From: an uncultured Bacteroidota bacterium | GTDB lineage: Bacteria; Bacteroidota; Bacteroidia; UKL13-3 | Direction: 5' to 3' | Length of the DNA: 13,444 nt | Assembly: GCA_903888395.1 (NCBI GenBank) | Contig: CAISTO010000082.1 | Coordinates: forward strand, 1-13,444 | Shown here: piece after piece, positions 1-7,236 of the stretch | How the letters are laid out: the number at the start of each line of letters is the position of its first letter | Position numbering within the stretch: position 1 is the first letter of the stretch | Position numbers and translations under genes: made by a program | The notes under the pieces: model-generated | The model's database searches: none | What the model was told of the DNA's origin: nothing | Seen by the model: only the letters and a program-made list of their open reading frames with translations

Positions 1-2877
1 AAGTCTAGTTATTTTGCATTTACCAATGCAACAATTTTTGTAGATGCAAGCAATAAATTAAACAATGCAACCTTGATTATAAAAGATGGAAAAATAGAAA
101 ATGTAGGTGTTGGAATTGCCATTCCAAAAGATGCTAAAGTGATTGATTTAAAAGGTAAATTCATTTATCCATCGTTCATTGATTTGTATTCAAATTATGG
201 CGTTAATTGGAAAAATAATAATCCAAATAATGGCAAACAATATGCTACTAACAAAAAAGGTGCTTATGCTTGGAATGATGCCATACGAGCGGAATTAAAT
301 GCGGTTGATTATTTTAGTTTTGATGAAAAAAAATCGAAACAATTAGTAGAAAGTGGCTTTGGTGCGGTACTTTCAGGAGTTCATGATGGAATTTGTAGGG
401 GTACTTCTACCTTGGTTTTAACCAATAATAACAATGAAAATGAATTGGTAATTTCATCAAAAGCCGCAGCCGGTTTTAGTTTTAATAAAGGAAGTTCTAT
501 TCAGGATTATCCTAATTCCTTCATGGGAAGTATTGCTTTGTTAAGGCAAACTTATTACGATGCCAATTGGTATAAAACCCAAACCAAAGAAAAGAATTTA
601 ACTTTGGATGCTTTTAACCAATTACAAAGTTTACCCAATATTTTTGAAGTTGATGACAAGCTTTCCGTATTGCGTGCCGATAAAATTGCCAAAGAATTTA
701 AAACCAATTATATAATTAAAGGCGATGGTGATGAGTACCAAAGATTGAATGAAATAAAGGAATCAAATGTATCATTAATTATTCCTATCAATTTTCCAAA
801 ACCCTATGAAGTAGAAGACGTTTTTGAAGCAAATTATGTGAGCACTTCCGATATGAAACATTGGGAGATGGCACCTGCCAATGCCAAATTATTGAGTGAA
901 GCAAATATCAATTTTGCCATTACCAGCAATGGTTGTAATGACGCAAATGAGTTTTTGAAAAACTTGCGCAAGGCTGTATTATATGGCTTAAATGAAACTG
1001 TTGCTTTAAATGCATTGACAAAAATTCCTGCGAAAATGATTAAAGCAGAACAACAAATTGGAAGTTTGCAAAAGAACATGTTGGCTAACTTTTTCATTAG
1101 TAACAAACCTATTTTCGACAAAGAAGCTGTTATTACTGAACATTGGATTAGTGGTAAAAAAACTGAAGTAAATACATTACCAGAAGTAGATTTAAGAGGA
1201 AAATATAAATTGAGTTTAAAAGGTTTTGATAACTACATCATGAAAATAGATGGCGATGCTGTAAAACCAATTATTACCTTATTTGGAACCGATACTTTGA
1301 AAGCCAATATGGATTTTGAAAACAACATGATGAATTTAGTTTTTAAAGCTTCAAAAAAATCAACGGAAAACATCAGAGTTAATTGCTGGATTGATAAAAC
1401 AGAAAATATAAATGACACCAACCAATTGAAAAACTTTGTTGGTCAAGCGCAATTATTAGATGGAAGTTTTACTGGTTTTAAAGCTAATTGGATAGAAAAA
1501 GTAAAAGAAGAAAAGAAGAAAACTGATTCTATTCCAAGCATTGTTTTAGGCGAAATAGTTTATCCATTTACCGATTATGGATGGAAAACTAAACCAATTA
1601 CTGAAACTGTTATTTTTAAAAATGCTACTGTTTGGAGCAATGAAAAAGAAGGAATTTTAACAGAAACTGATGTGGCAATTAGTAACGGAAAAATTGTTGC
1701 TGTTGGCAAAAATTTATCGTTAGCAAATGCAAAAATCGTTGACGCAACTGGCAAACATTTAACCAGTGGAATTATTGATGAACACTCACATATTGCCATT
1801 ACACGTGGAGTGAATGAATGTTCTCAAGCGGTTACCGCAGAGGTTAGAATTGGGGATGTGGTTTACAGTGAAGATATTAATATTTATCGTCAGTTAGCAG
1901 GCGGAGTAACTTCAGCGCAGTTATTGCACGGCTCGTGCAACCCAATTGGCGGACAAAGTGCATTGATAAAATTACGTTGGGGATTAGCACCTGAAAAAAT
2001 GAAAATAGAAGGTGCGGATGGTTTTATCAAATTTGCTTTAGGTGAAAATGTAAAACAAAGTAATTGGGGAAATGAAACCAATCGTTATCCGCAAACCCGC
2101 ATGGGCGTTGAACAAATTATGTATGATGAGTTCATTAGAGCCAAAGAATATGAAAAAAATATGAAACAAAATGCTGCTTTTACTCGCAAGGATTTGGAGC
2201 TAGAAGCGGTGCTTGAAATATTGAATAAAAAACGCTTTATCAGTTGTCATAGTTATGTGCAAAGTGAAATAAATATGCTCATGCATGTGGGCGATAGCAT
2301 GGGTTTTAAAGTGAATACATTTACGCATATTTTAGAAGGATATAAAGTAGCTGATAAAATGAAAACGCATGGTGTAAGTGCCAGTACTTTTGCCGATTGG
2401 TGGGCTTATAAATACGAAGTAATTGATGCCATTCCTCATAACGCTGCCATTATGCAAAAAATGGGTTTAAACGTTGCCATTAACAGCGATGATGCTGAAA
2501 TGGGACGAAGGCTAAACCAAGAAGCAGCTAAAATAATAAAATACGGAAATATTAGCGAAGAAGATGCTTGGAAAATGGTGACTTTAAATCCAGCAAAAAT
2601 GCTTCATTTGGATAATAAATTAGGAAGTATAAAAACGGGTAAAGATGCCGATTTAGTGCTTTGGAATAACAATCCATTAAGTATTTATGCCAAACCTGAA
2701 ATGACTTTTGTAGACGGAATTTGTTATTATAGCATTGCTCAAGATGAAGGGTTAAGAATAACCATAAAAACCGAACGCCAACGCTTAATCAATAAAATGA
2801 TAGCTGCCAAACAAGCAGGCGAAAAAGCTGAACATAAAGTGAGTCAGATTGACGAAAATTATCATTGTGAGGATTAA
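1..2877 (+). CDS. Two-domain amidohydrolase, 5' end outside window
   Basis: The reading frame is open from base 1, and residues 5-30 (FTNATIFVDA onward) already read as the usual start of an amidohydrolase domain. The true start and a probable signal peptide therefore lie upstream; the TTG at 73 is only an internal codon. Numbering from base 1, the protein holds an N-terminal amidohydrolase-like domain (about 1-390), a beta-rich linker (about 395-500) and a second amidohydrolase domain (about 534-935). The second domain keeps a metal site: HxH at 595/597 in DEHSH, further His at 750 (SCHSY) and 776 (THILEG), and Asp830 in NSDDAE. It closes with the usual GSIKTGKDADLVLW segment. In the first domain the HxH position reads DLYSNYG (61-67), so that domain is probably non-catalytic. 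Such proteins are common in Bacteroidota and probably act in the periplasm on cyclic amide or peptide-like substrates. The substrate is unknown. Family is certain, specificity is not. Confidence 0.93.
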   Translation, partial: KSSYFAFTNATIFVDASNKLNNATLIIKDGKIENVGVGIAIPKDAKVIDLKGKFIYPSFIDLYSNYGVNWKNNNPNNGKQYATNKKGAYAWNDAIRAELNAVDYFSFDEKKSKQLVESGFGAVLSGVHDGICRGTSTLVLTNNNNENELVISSKAAAGFSFNKGSSIQDYPNSFMGSIALLRQTYYDANWYKTQTKEKNLTLDAFNQLQSLPNIFEVDDKLSVLRADKIAKEFKTNYIIKGDGDEYQRLNEIKESNVSLIIPINFPKPYEVEDVFEANYVSTSDMKHWEMAPANAKLLSEANINFAITSNGCNDANEFLKNLRKAVLYGLNETVALNALTKIPAKMIKAEQQIGSLQKNMLANFFISNKPIFDKEAVITEHWISGKKTEVNTLPEVDLRGKYKLSLKGFDNYIMKIDGDAVKPIITLFGTDTLKANMDFENNMMNLVFKASKKSTENIRVNCWIDKTENINDTNQLKNFVGQAQLLDGSFTGFKANWIEKVKEEKKKTDSIPSIVLGEIVYPFTDYGWKTKPITETVIFKNATVWSNEKEGILTETDVAISNGKIVAVGKNLSLANAKIVDATGKHLTSGIIDEHSHIAITRGVNECSQAVTAEVRIGDVVYSEDINIYRQLAGGVTSAQLLHGSCNPIGGQSALIKLRWGLAPEKMKIEGADGFIKFALGENVKQSNWGNETNRYPQTRMGVEQIMYDEFIRAKEYEKNMKQNAAFTRKDLELEAVLEILNKKRFISCHSYVQSEINMLMHVGDSMGFKVNTFTHILEGYKVADKMKTHGVSASTFADWWAYKYEVIDAIPHNAAIMQKMGLNVAINSDDAEMGRRLNQEAAKIIKYGNISEEDAWKMVTLNPAKMLHLDNKLGSIKTGKDADLVLWNNNPLSIYAKPEMTFVDGICYYSIAQDEGLRITIKTERQRLINKMIAAKQAGEKAEHKVSQIDENYHCED

Positions 2878-2880
2878 GCT

Positions 2881-2918
2881 ACTTTGTCAAAGTTTTTTTA
2901 CTTTGACAAAGTTTTTTT
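2881..2918 (+). terminator. Hairpin plus T-tract after the amidohydrolase gene
   Basis: Three bases after the stop codon, ACTTTGTCAAAGT (2881-2893) pairs with ACTTTGACAAAGT (2900-2912) around a six-T loop, and a run of T follows (2912-2918). The 13-bp stem is AT-rich, so it is a weak intrinsic terminator. The same hairpin is the first part of repeat unit U1, so termination may be a secondary use of the repeat. Confidence 0.45.
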
Positions 2919-2988
2919 GTAGAAAATTTCTTTTTTACTGTTTTTAACTTTGTCAAAGTCTTGAACTTTGACAAAGGTTTGTTCCCGC
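2881..2988. repeat. REP-like repeat unit U1 (108 bp, complete)
   Basis: The unit consists of hairpin A (2881-2912, six-T loop), a T-rich spacer containing GTAG (2919-2922), hairpin B (arms 2948-2959 and 2965-2976, loop CTTGA) and a tail ending GTTCCCGC. From 2911 on it matches U2 (3699-3777) in direct orientation, with one substitution (T at 2929 in a TTTC run versus C in U2) and one T-tract indel. Each hairpin arm, CTTTGTCAAAG, is itself a palindrome about its central base. Confidence 0.85.
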
Positions 2989-2989
2989 A

Positions 2990-3622
2990 CTAAAACTCAA
3001 TGATTAGATTGTTAATATTATTTTCGTTTTGTATTTCATTATGAAAACTTTTAAAATCAGCAGAATTTCCAAACCATTCTATTACTTCTTTCCTTTTTAG
3101 TTTGGTAATTCTATTACTTAAATGTGCTTGATAAGATGAGTGAGGATAGTATCTAAAATCATTTACAAAACCATGTTTTTGTGGGTTATTATGAATATAC
3201 CAAATAAGATTAGTAAGGTATGTTTCATTTTTCACTTCAATGCGTTTAAAAGGTGTTTCAATCAAAGAGCCACTTCGATTTGTTGCAATATTTATACTTT
3301 GCGTATAGCTACTAAAAAGCTTGGCAAATTGTTTACTTACAATAAAATCCGGATTATGTAAACCTTGTTTTATTTCTTTATTTCTACTTTGTTCAATAAA
3401 AAAATTATATAAAGTATCAATGTCTTTTACCCGAATTAATAAATGAAAATGATTTTTCAAAAGGCAATAAGCATATGTTTCTACAACTGGCTCAAGGTAA
3501 ATATTATACTTACTTAAAAAATAATTGTAATTACGCTCTTGCTTAAACAAATCTTCACCGTTTATACCTCTATTATAAATATGATAAAAAGTTTCAGGTA
3601 ATAAAGGTGCATTCAAGTTCAT
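2990..3622 (-). CDS. REP-associated tyrosine transposase (Y1/HUH, IS200-like)
   Basis: The 210-residue protein is a Y1-type HUH nuclease of the RAYT group. YHIYNRG at residues 13-19 is the typical N-terminal strand. NHFHLL carries the HUH metal-binding pair (His58 and His60). Tyr106 in FSSYTQSIN is the likely nucleophile, followed by NRSGSLIETPFKR and the family's YIHNNP and HSSYQAHL segments. The enzyme would nick and join single-stranded DNA at sequences next to small hairpins. No tnpB-like partner gene is present. The gene lies between copies of a hairpin repeat (U1 and U2), as RAYT genes do beside REP or REPIN sequences. Its stop codon (TAG, 2990-2992) overlaps the CACT shared by both edges of the segment. 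Start ATG at 3620-3622; no Shine-Dalgarno site, as usual in this phylum. The frame is intact and looks active. Family confident; mobility inferred. Confidence 0.92.
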   Translation of the reverse strand: MNLNAPLLPETFYHIYNRGINGEDLFKQERNYNYFLSKYNIYLEPVVETYAYCLLKNHFHLLIRVKDIDTLYNFFIEQSRNKEIKQGLHNPDFIVSKQFAKLFSSYTQSINIATNRSGSLIETPFKRIEVKNETYLTNLIWYIHNNPQKHGFVNDFRYYPHSSYQAHLSNRITKLKRKEVIEWFGNSADFKSFHNEIQNENNINNLIIEF

Positions 3623-3690
3623 AATTTTATAATTTTGATAATATCAAAATTAATTATTAATTCATAACTTTGGAAATATCTTGGGTCACT
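2992..3690 (-). mobile_element. Candidate RAYT insertion segment in a repeat array
   Basis: CACT occurs at 2988-2991 and again at 3687-3690. Deleting the 699 bases 2992-3690 joins the GTTCCCG tail of U1 directly to the TTTGTCAAAG of U2. That reproduces the junction found between U2 and U3 at 3771-3789. The segment holds the transposase gene and its own candidate promoter. Because of the 4-bp overlap the exact edges can slide by four bases. No longer target duplication is seen, which suits a Y1 enzyme. Alternatively, the array could have grown around a resident gene. Confidence 0.5.
3632..3676 (-). promoter_or_regulatory. Candidate RAYT promoter with overlapping dyad
   Basis: Read on the minus strand, TAATTTTG (3652-3645) matches the Bacteroidota -7 element TAnnTTTG. 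A TTTC lies 20 bases upstream (3676-3673) near the -33 TTTG position. A perfect 8-bp dyad, ATTTTGAT with ATCAAAAT (3632-3639 and 3643-3650, loop AAT), overlaps the -7 element and the expected start site, about 10 bases before the ATG. It could be an operator or a leader hairpin. Both roles are inferred from sequence alone. Confidence 0.4.
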
Positions 3691-3777
3691 TTGTCAAAGT
3701 TTTTTTTGTAGAAAATTCCTTTTTTACTGTTTTTAACTTTGTCAAAGTCTTGAACTTTGACAAAGGTTTGTTCCCGC
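3688..3777. repeat. REP-like repeat unit U2 (90 bp, half of hairpin A lost)
   Basis: This copy is in the same orientation as U1. It keeps only the first arm of hairpin A (3688-3700) followed by eight T, then GTAG (3708-3711), the spacer, hairpin B (arms 3737-3748 and 3754-3765, loop CTTGA) and the GTTCCCGC tail. The missing 19 bases match exactly one copy of a direct repeat within hairpin A of U1, so replication slippage explains the loss. Confidence 0.85.
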
Positions 3778-3819
3778 ACTTTGTCAAAGTTTTTTTACTT
3801 TGACAAAGTTTATTAGTAG
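3778..3819. repeat. REP-like repeat unit U3 (start only)
   Basis: This unit abuts U2 without a gap. It contains a complete hairpin A: arms 3778-3790 and 3797-3809 with a six-T loop, identical to that of U1. GTAG follows at 3816-3819. After that the similarity fades, eight bases before the purN stop codon, and no hairpin B follows. Confidence 0.75.
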
Positions 3820-3826
3820 AAAAAAC

Positions 3827-4399
3827 TTAATTAACTTTACTTAAAATCTGTTCGATTTCAACAGGGAAATTATTCATTTCTAACTCATGAATTTTTTGGG
3901 CAATGGTTTCGGGAGTATCTTGTTCTGTGAGTATGGTTTTAGCTTGAAATATAATTTTACCATCATCAAATTTTGTATTCACATAATGAATGGTAATTCC
4001 TGTTTCGGTTTCATTGGCAGCTTTTACAGCTTCATGCACATGCATTCCGTACATTCCTTTTCCTCCAAATTTTGGCAATAAAGCAGGGTGAATATTGATT
4101 ATTTTATTTGGATAAGCATTGACTAAATAATTTGGAATTAACCACAAAAATCCTGCAAGCACAATTAAATCGGGGCGATATTGGTATAATTTAATCGTAA
4201 AATACTCTCTACTTTTAAAATCTTCTTTAGTAAAAACTACACATGGAATTCCAAATTTTTCCATTTTGCTAATCACTCCAGCATTTGCATTATTGGTAAA
4301 AACTGCAGTAATTTTTACTGTTTTACTATCCTTAAAATAATCGGCAATATTTTCAGCATTACTGCCGCTTCCCGATGCAAAAATCACAATATTTTTCAT
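3827..4399 (-). CDS. purN: Phosphoribosylglycinamide formyltransferase
   Basis: PurN transfers a formyl group from 10-formyl-tetrahydrofolate to GAR, the third step of de novo purine synthesis in the cytoplasm. The 190-residue length is normal for the folate-dependent enzyme. The N-terminal FASGSGSNAENI (7-18) is the phosphate-binding loop for GAR. NIHPALLPKF gives catalytic Asn102 and His104, and Asp145 in KFDDGKI matches the third catalytic residue (Asn106, His108 and Asp144 in E. coli). GGKGMYGMHVHEAV (112-125) is the conserved active-site loop. It starts 3 bases after the stop of the upstream lipoprotein gene, so the two are probably co-transcribed. The stop lies 8 bases from the REP-like repeats. 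No broken or missing motif was noticed. Confidence 0.96.
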   Translation of the reverse strand: MKNIVIFASGSGSNAENIADYFKDSKTVKITAVFTNNANAGVISKMEKFGIPCVVFTKEDFKSREYFTIKLYQYRPDLIVLAGFLWLIPNYLVNAYPNKIINIHPALLPKFGGKGMYGMHVHEAVKAANETETGITIHYVNTKFDDGKIIFQAKTILTEQDTPETIAQKIHELEMNNFPVEIEQILSKVN

Positions 4400-4402
4400 G
4401 AT

Positions 4403-5887
4403 TTAGAATCCCAATTCTGTTTTTAAAACCTTTTCCAAAAATAAGTTTGCATTGCTATTTCCATTTAAATTTTGAATAGGCAAACTCATAAAAACTAAAA
4501 CCGTTCTATTATATTTTAACGAAATACGTTTTGAAATTACTGTAGATTGTCCTAGCCAAGGGTTTACTCCTGATGTGCCAAGTGTAATTAAACTTGCGTT
4601 ATAAAGTGAATCATAATTACTGGTTCCACTTGATGCAGTTTGGGTATAAAAAGGTCTTGCACTCGAAATAATTGTATTACATTTTAAAGTTGGCCAACTA
4701 TTATCAAAAGGAGTTACCAAATCATTTACATTCATCCTGATGGCTAATCCACTAGGGTCGCTAGCTAATTTTTGAATAGGTGTAAATCCAAAATATTCCG
4801 ATTCACTTTGAATATCAGAACCAAAGTTACACATCATAAACATGCGGCCACCATTTTCAAAAAACAAGTCGGTAGATTGTTGTGCCAATGCCAATGTGTT
4901 TGAAGTGGCACCTTCATCGCTTATCCAAATAATTTTATTGAAAAATGAAAATATGCGTGATTGTGTTAACACATCTGGAGCTTGCTCAGTATACGTTGAA
5001 AGTAAAGAATTATAATCGTTTATTAGCATTAAATCGTATGCCGGTACAAACGATGAAATTCTTGTAGTAATAAAATTTTGTGGTGTGTTTCGTGAAGTTA
5101 AATATCCGTTTATAAACAGTGTTTTTGATTTAGGCTTTTTGATGAAAATAGAATCTTTTGTGAATTTTGAACGCAAGCCAGCTTTGTCAAATGCCCTTAC
5201 ATAAAAATAATTCATGGAGTCGTATTTCAAACCTTTTATTTTTAAATTTAACGCATTTGTTTTAATACCAGTATATACAAAACAATCACCTGTAAAGCTT
5301 GTGTCAGCTTGAATAGTAATGTCTAAAACCGAATTAGAGAGTGTATAAGCTGAATTATTTGTATCGTTTAAAAACACATCAAAACCATTGATATCTTGCA
5401 TGCCATCTGCATCATTTGCAGTCCAAAAAAAGTGAACTGCAGGGAATGAAACAGTAGGTTTTTTACCTGCAATATTTGTCATGTTAATAGTAGGAGCGGA
5501 GTTCCTTACCGGATAAGCTAAGCTTGCTGGAGTTAAATCTTTTTGACCATTATTATCTATAGCTCTTACAAAAATATTAATGTCAGCGGTATCGCTTCCT
5601 TGTTGAATAATTAATAAAATACTGCTGTCGGTTTTTGTAGTGTAAGTCCAAGTTTTCATGCTATCAATTGAAACCTCAAAACCTACTACATAACCATTAC
5701 TTGATGTTCCCCACCAATAAGCGTCAACCCTTGTTGTAAGTCTGTTAACTCCACTTCGCTCTATTTTATTAATTGCCATAAAAGTTTCAGGATTTGGATT
5801 TAAACTCAATATTCCTTCATAACCTTTTTTACAAGCAAAAATTGTTATTACTGTTAATACAAAAAATAAATATTTAATATTTCTCAT
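4403..5887 (-). CDS. Surface lipoprotein, FN3-like modules plus alpha/beta domain
   Basis: The 494-residue protein starts with a short lipoprotein signal: hydrophobic residues 6-17 and a lipobox ending FAC, with Cys19 the likely lipidated residue, so it should be membrane-anchored outside the cytoplasm. Residues about 35-130 form a fibronectin-III-like module (FEVSIDSMKTW, INIFVRAIDNNG, PVRNSAPT). Residues about 143-250 form a second (FFWTANDADG, YFYVRAFDKAG). From Lys255 onward (KTLFINGYL, KIIWISDEGA, FFENGGRMFMMCNFG) the pattern of strands and helices suggests an alpha/beta Rossmann-like or glutamine-amidotransferase-like domain, but no catalytic motif can be named. I do not recognise a specific function. 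It lies between prfA and purN, 107 bases after prfA and 3 bases before purN, so purN may depend on its promoter. Gene reality is clear; role unknown. Confidence 0.88.
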   Translation of the reverse strand: MRNIKYLFFVLTVITIFACKKGYEGILSLNPNPETFMAINKIERSGVNRLTTRVDAYWWGTSSNGYVVGFEVSIDSMKTWTYTTKTDSSILLIIQQGSDTADINIFVRAIDNNGQKDLTPASLAYPVRNSAPTINMTNIAGKKPTVSFPAVHFFWTANDADGMQDINGFDVFLNDTNNSAYTLSNSVLDITIQADTSFTGDCFVYTGIKTNALNLKIKGLKYDSMNYFYVRAFDKAGLRSKFTKDSIFIKKPKSKTLFINGYLTSRNTPQNFITTRISSFVPAYDLMLINDYNSLLSTYTEQAPDVLTQSRIFSFFNKIIWISDEGATSNTLALAQQSTDLFFENGGRMFMMCNFGSDIQSESEYFGFTPIQKLASDPSGLAIRMNVNDLVTPFDNSWPTLKCNTIISSARPFYTQTASSGTSNYDSLYNASLITLGTSGVNPWLGQSTVISKRISLKYNRTVLVFMSLPIQNLNGNSNANLFLEKVLKTELGF

Positions 5888-5907
5888 TCAATTAGATTAA
5901 TAATCAC

Positions 5908-5915
5908 CAAACATA
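5908..5915 (-). promoter_or_regulatory. Candidate -7 element for lipoprotein-purN
   Basis: On the minus strand the bases read TATGTTTG, an exact match to TAnnTTTG, 20 bases before the lipoprotein ATG. No clear TTTG lies 19-20 bases upstream, so only half of the promoter is supported. Confidence 0.38.
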
Positions 5916-5994
5916 CTGATTTATTTTATATGATTTACAGCTTGTTTACAATTTAATATTTTAATAAAGTAGTTGAATTGCAAAGCATAAATGC

Positions 5995-7068
5995 TTAATT
6001 CATTACACCTTCTTTTAGCTTTTCAGCATTTTCAGCTATTTGTAATTGGTCAATAAATTCTTGAATATCACCGTTAATTACATCAGGCAAATTGTATTTT
6101 GTTAAGCCAATTCTATGATCTGTAACACGTGCTTGCGGATAATTATAAGTTCTAATTTTAGCCGATCTATCACCTGAAGAAACCATGGTTTTACGTTTAC
6201 TCGCAATTCCATCTACATGTTTTTTCAATTCTATTTCGTATAGTTTTGTTCTTAACATTTGCATGGCACGCTCTCTATTTCCCTTTTGATTACGCTCTAC
6301 CTGACAAACTACAACTATTCCCGAAGGCTTGTGTGTTAACTGAACTTTCGATTCTACTTTATTTACATTTTGTCCTCCAGCACCTCCCGAACGAGAAGTT
6401 TGCATTTCAATATCTGCCGGATTTAATTCTACGTCTACTTCTTCTGCCTCTGGCAATACAACCACCGATGCAGCTGAAGTATGAACGCGTCCTTGCGATT
6501 CAGTATCAGGTACACGTTGCACACGATGAACGCCACTTTCGTATTTTAAAATACCATATACGTCATCACCCGTAACTTCCATTACTATTTCCTTGTAACC
6601 TCCCGCACTTCCTTCTGTAAAATCTAACACCTCTGTTTTCCAACCTTTGTTTTCGCAGTATCGGCTATACATTCTATAAAGTTCACCTGCAAAAAGGGAA
6701 GCTTCATCGCCACCAGTTCCACCTCTAATCTCTATAGTTGCATTTTTTTCGTCTTCAGGTTCTTTTGGAATTAATAAAATACGAATTTCTTCTTCTAAAG
6801 GTTGTATGAGTGGTTCTAATTCATCTAATTCTCCTTTAGCCATGTCGCGCATGTCTGAATCTTTTTCGTTCTTTAATATATCTTTCGCATTATCAATATT
6901 TGCTCTAATGTTTTTGTATTCATAGTACTTTTCCATGATTACACTTAAACTTTTGTATTCTTTATTTAAATGGGTAAAACGCTTCATATCGGCCAAAATT
7001 GCTGGCTCGCTAATTAACTCTTCCACATTTTTAAATCGCTGAAATATAGCTTCTAATTTATCTAACAT
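5995..7068 (-). CDS. prfA: Peptide chain release factor 1
   Basis: RF1 recognises UAA and UAG in the ribosomal A site and triggers peptide release. The 357-residue length is standard. The GGQ catalytic tripeptide is at 231-233 in SRSGGAGGQNVNKVES. The stop-codon-reading loop RVPDTESQGRVHTSA carries Pro-Asp-Thr at 187-189, the P-x-T form typical of RF1, whereas RF2 has SPF. The N-terminal helical region (about 1-105) and IEIRGGTGGDEASLFA (112-127) are as expected. The Gln of GGQ is the usual target of the PrmC methylase; no prmC is visible here. The gene is the first of a minus-strand run with the lipoprotein and purN genes, but the 107-base gap means they may be separate units. It diverges from the histidine kinase gene across 187 bases. 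Confidence 0.98.
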   Translation of the reverse strand: MLDKLEAIFQRFKNVEELISEPAILADMKRFTHLNKEYKSLSVIMEKYYEYKNIRANIDNAKDILKNEKDSDMRDMAKGELDELEPLIQPLEEEIRILLIPKEPEDEKNATIEIRGGTGGDEASLFAGELYRMYSRYCENKGWKTEVLDFTEGSAGGYKEIVMEVTGDDVYGILKYESGVHRVQRVPDTESQGRVHTSAASVVVLPEAEEVDVELNPADIEMQTSRSGGAGGQNVNKVESKVQLTHKPSGIVVVCQVERNQKGNRERAMQMLRTKLYEIELKKHVDGIASKRKTMVSSGDRSAKIRTYNYPQARVTDHRIGLTKYNLPDVINGDIQEFIDQLQIAENAEKLKEGVMN

Positions 7069-7095
7069 TGCTTATTAAGCTTTAAAATTGAGGCG

Positions 7096-7103
7096 CAAAT
7101 ATA
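7096..7103 (-). promoter_or_regulatory. Candidate -7 element for prfA
   Basis: On the minus strand the bases read TATATTTG followed by CGCC, a typical Bacteroidota -7 element. It lies 27 bases before the prfA start codon, giving a leader of about 20 bases. No good -33 TTTG is present at the usual spacing. Confidence 0.45.
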
Positions 7104-7228
7104 AGACTCACACTGTTTAATAACTAATATTTTCATTTTTTGTTGTTTAGCATTAATTTACTCCAATTTGTTATGAATAAATTAAGAATAGTATTTCTTT
7201 TTATAGTGAAAACTTAGCTACTTTATAA

Positions 7229-7236
7229 TAGATTTG
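7229..7236 (+). promoter_or_regulatory. Candidate -7 element for the histidine kinase
   Basis: TAGATTTG matches TAnnTTTG and lies 19 bases before the kinase ATG. A -33 element is not convincing. A run of ten T (7245-7254) fills most of the expected leader. Confidence 0.38.

Noticed and set aside
73..75. TTG as start codon of the amidohydrolase
   Set aside because: The frame is open back to base 1, and the upstream codons encode the expected start of the domain, so the gene begins before the window.
2946..2990. Hairpin B as a terminator for the RAYT gene
   Set aside because: Read on the minus strand, the stem is followed by TTAAAAAC and not by a T-run.
3140..3361. 73-codon open frame opposite the RAYT gene
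   Set aside because: It is antisense to a gene with intact HUH and Tyr motifs and shows no domain of its own.
2881..3819. Repeats as a CRISPR array
   Set aside because: Units are about 90-108 bases with hairpins and identical spacers, there are no unique spacers of constant length, and no cas gene is present.
5178..5187. CTTTGTCAAA inside the lipoprotein gene, like a REP-type arm
   Set aside because: It lacks the last base and any partner arm and lies within clear coding sequence, so it is probably chance.
7153..7185. Inverted repeat TTAATTTA/TAAATTAA between prfA and the kinase gene
   Set aside because: It is made only of A and T with a 17-base loop in a very AT-rich spacer, so it is expected by chance.
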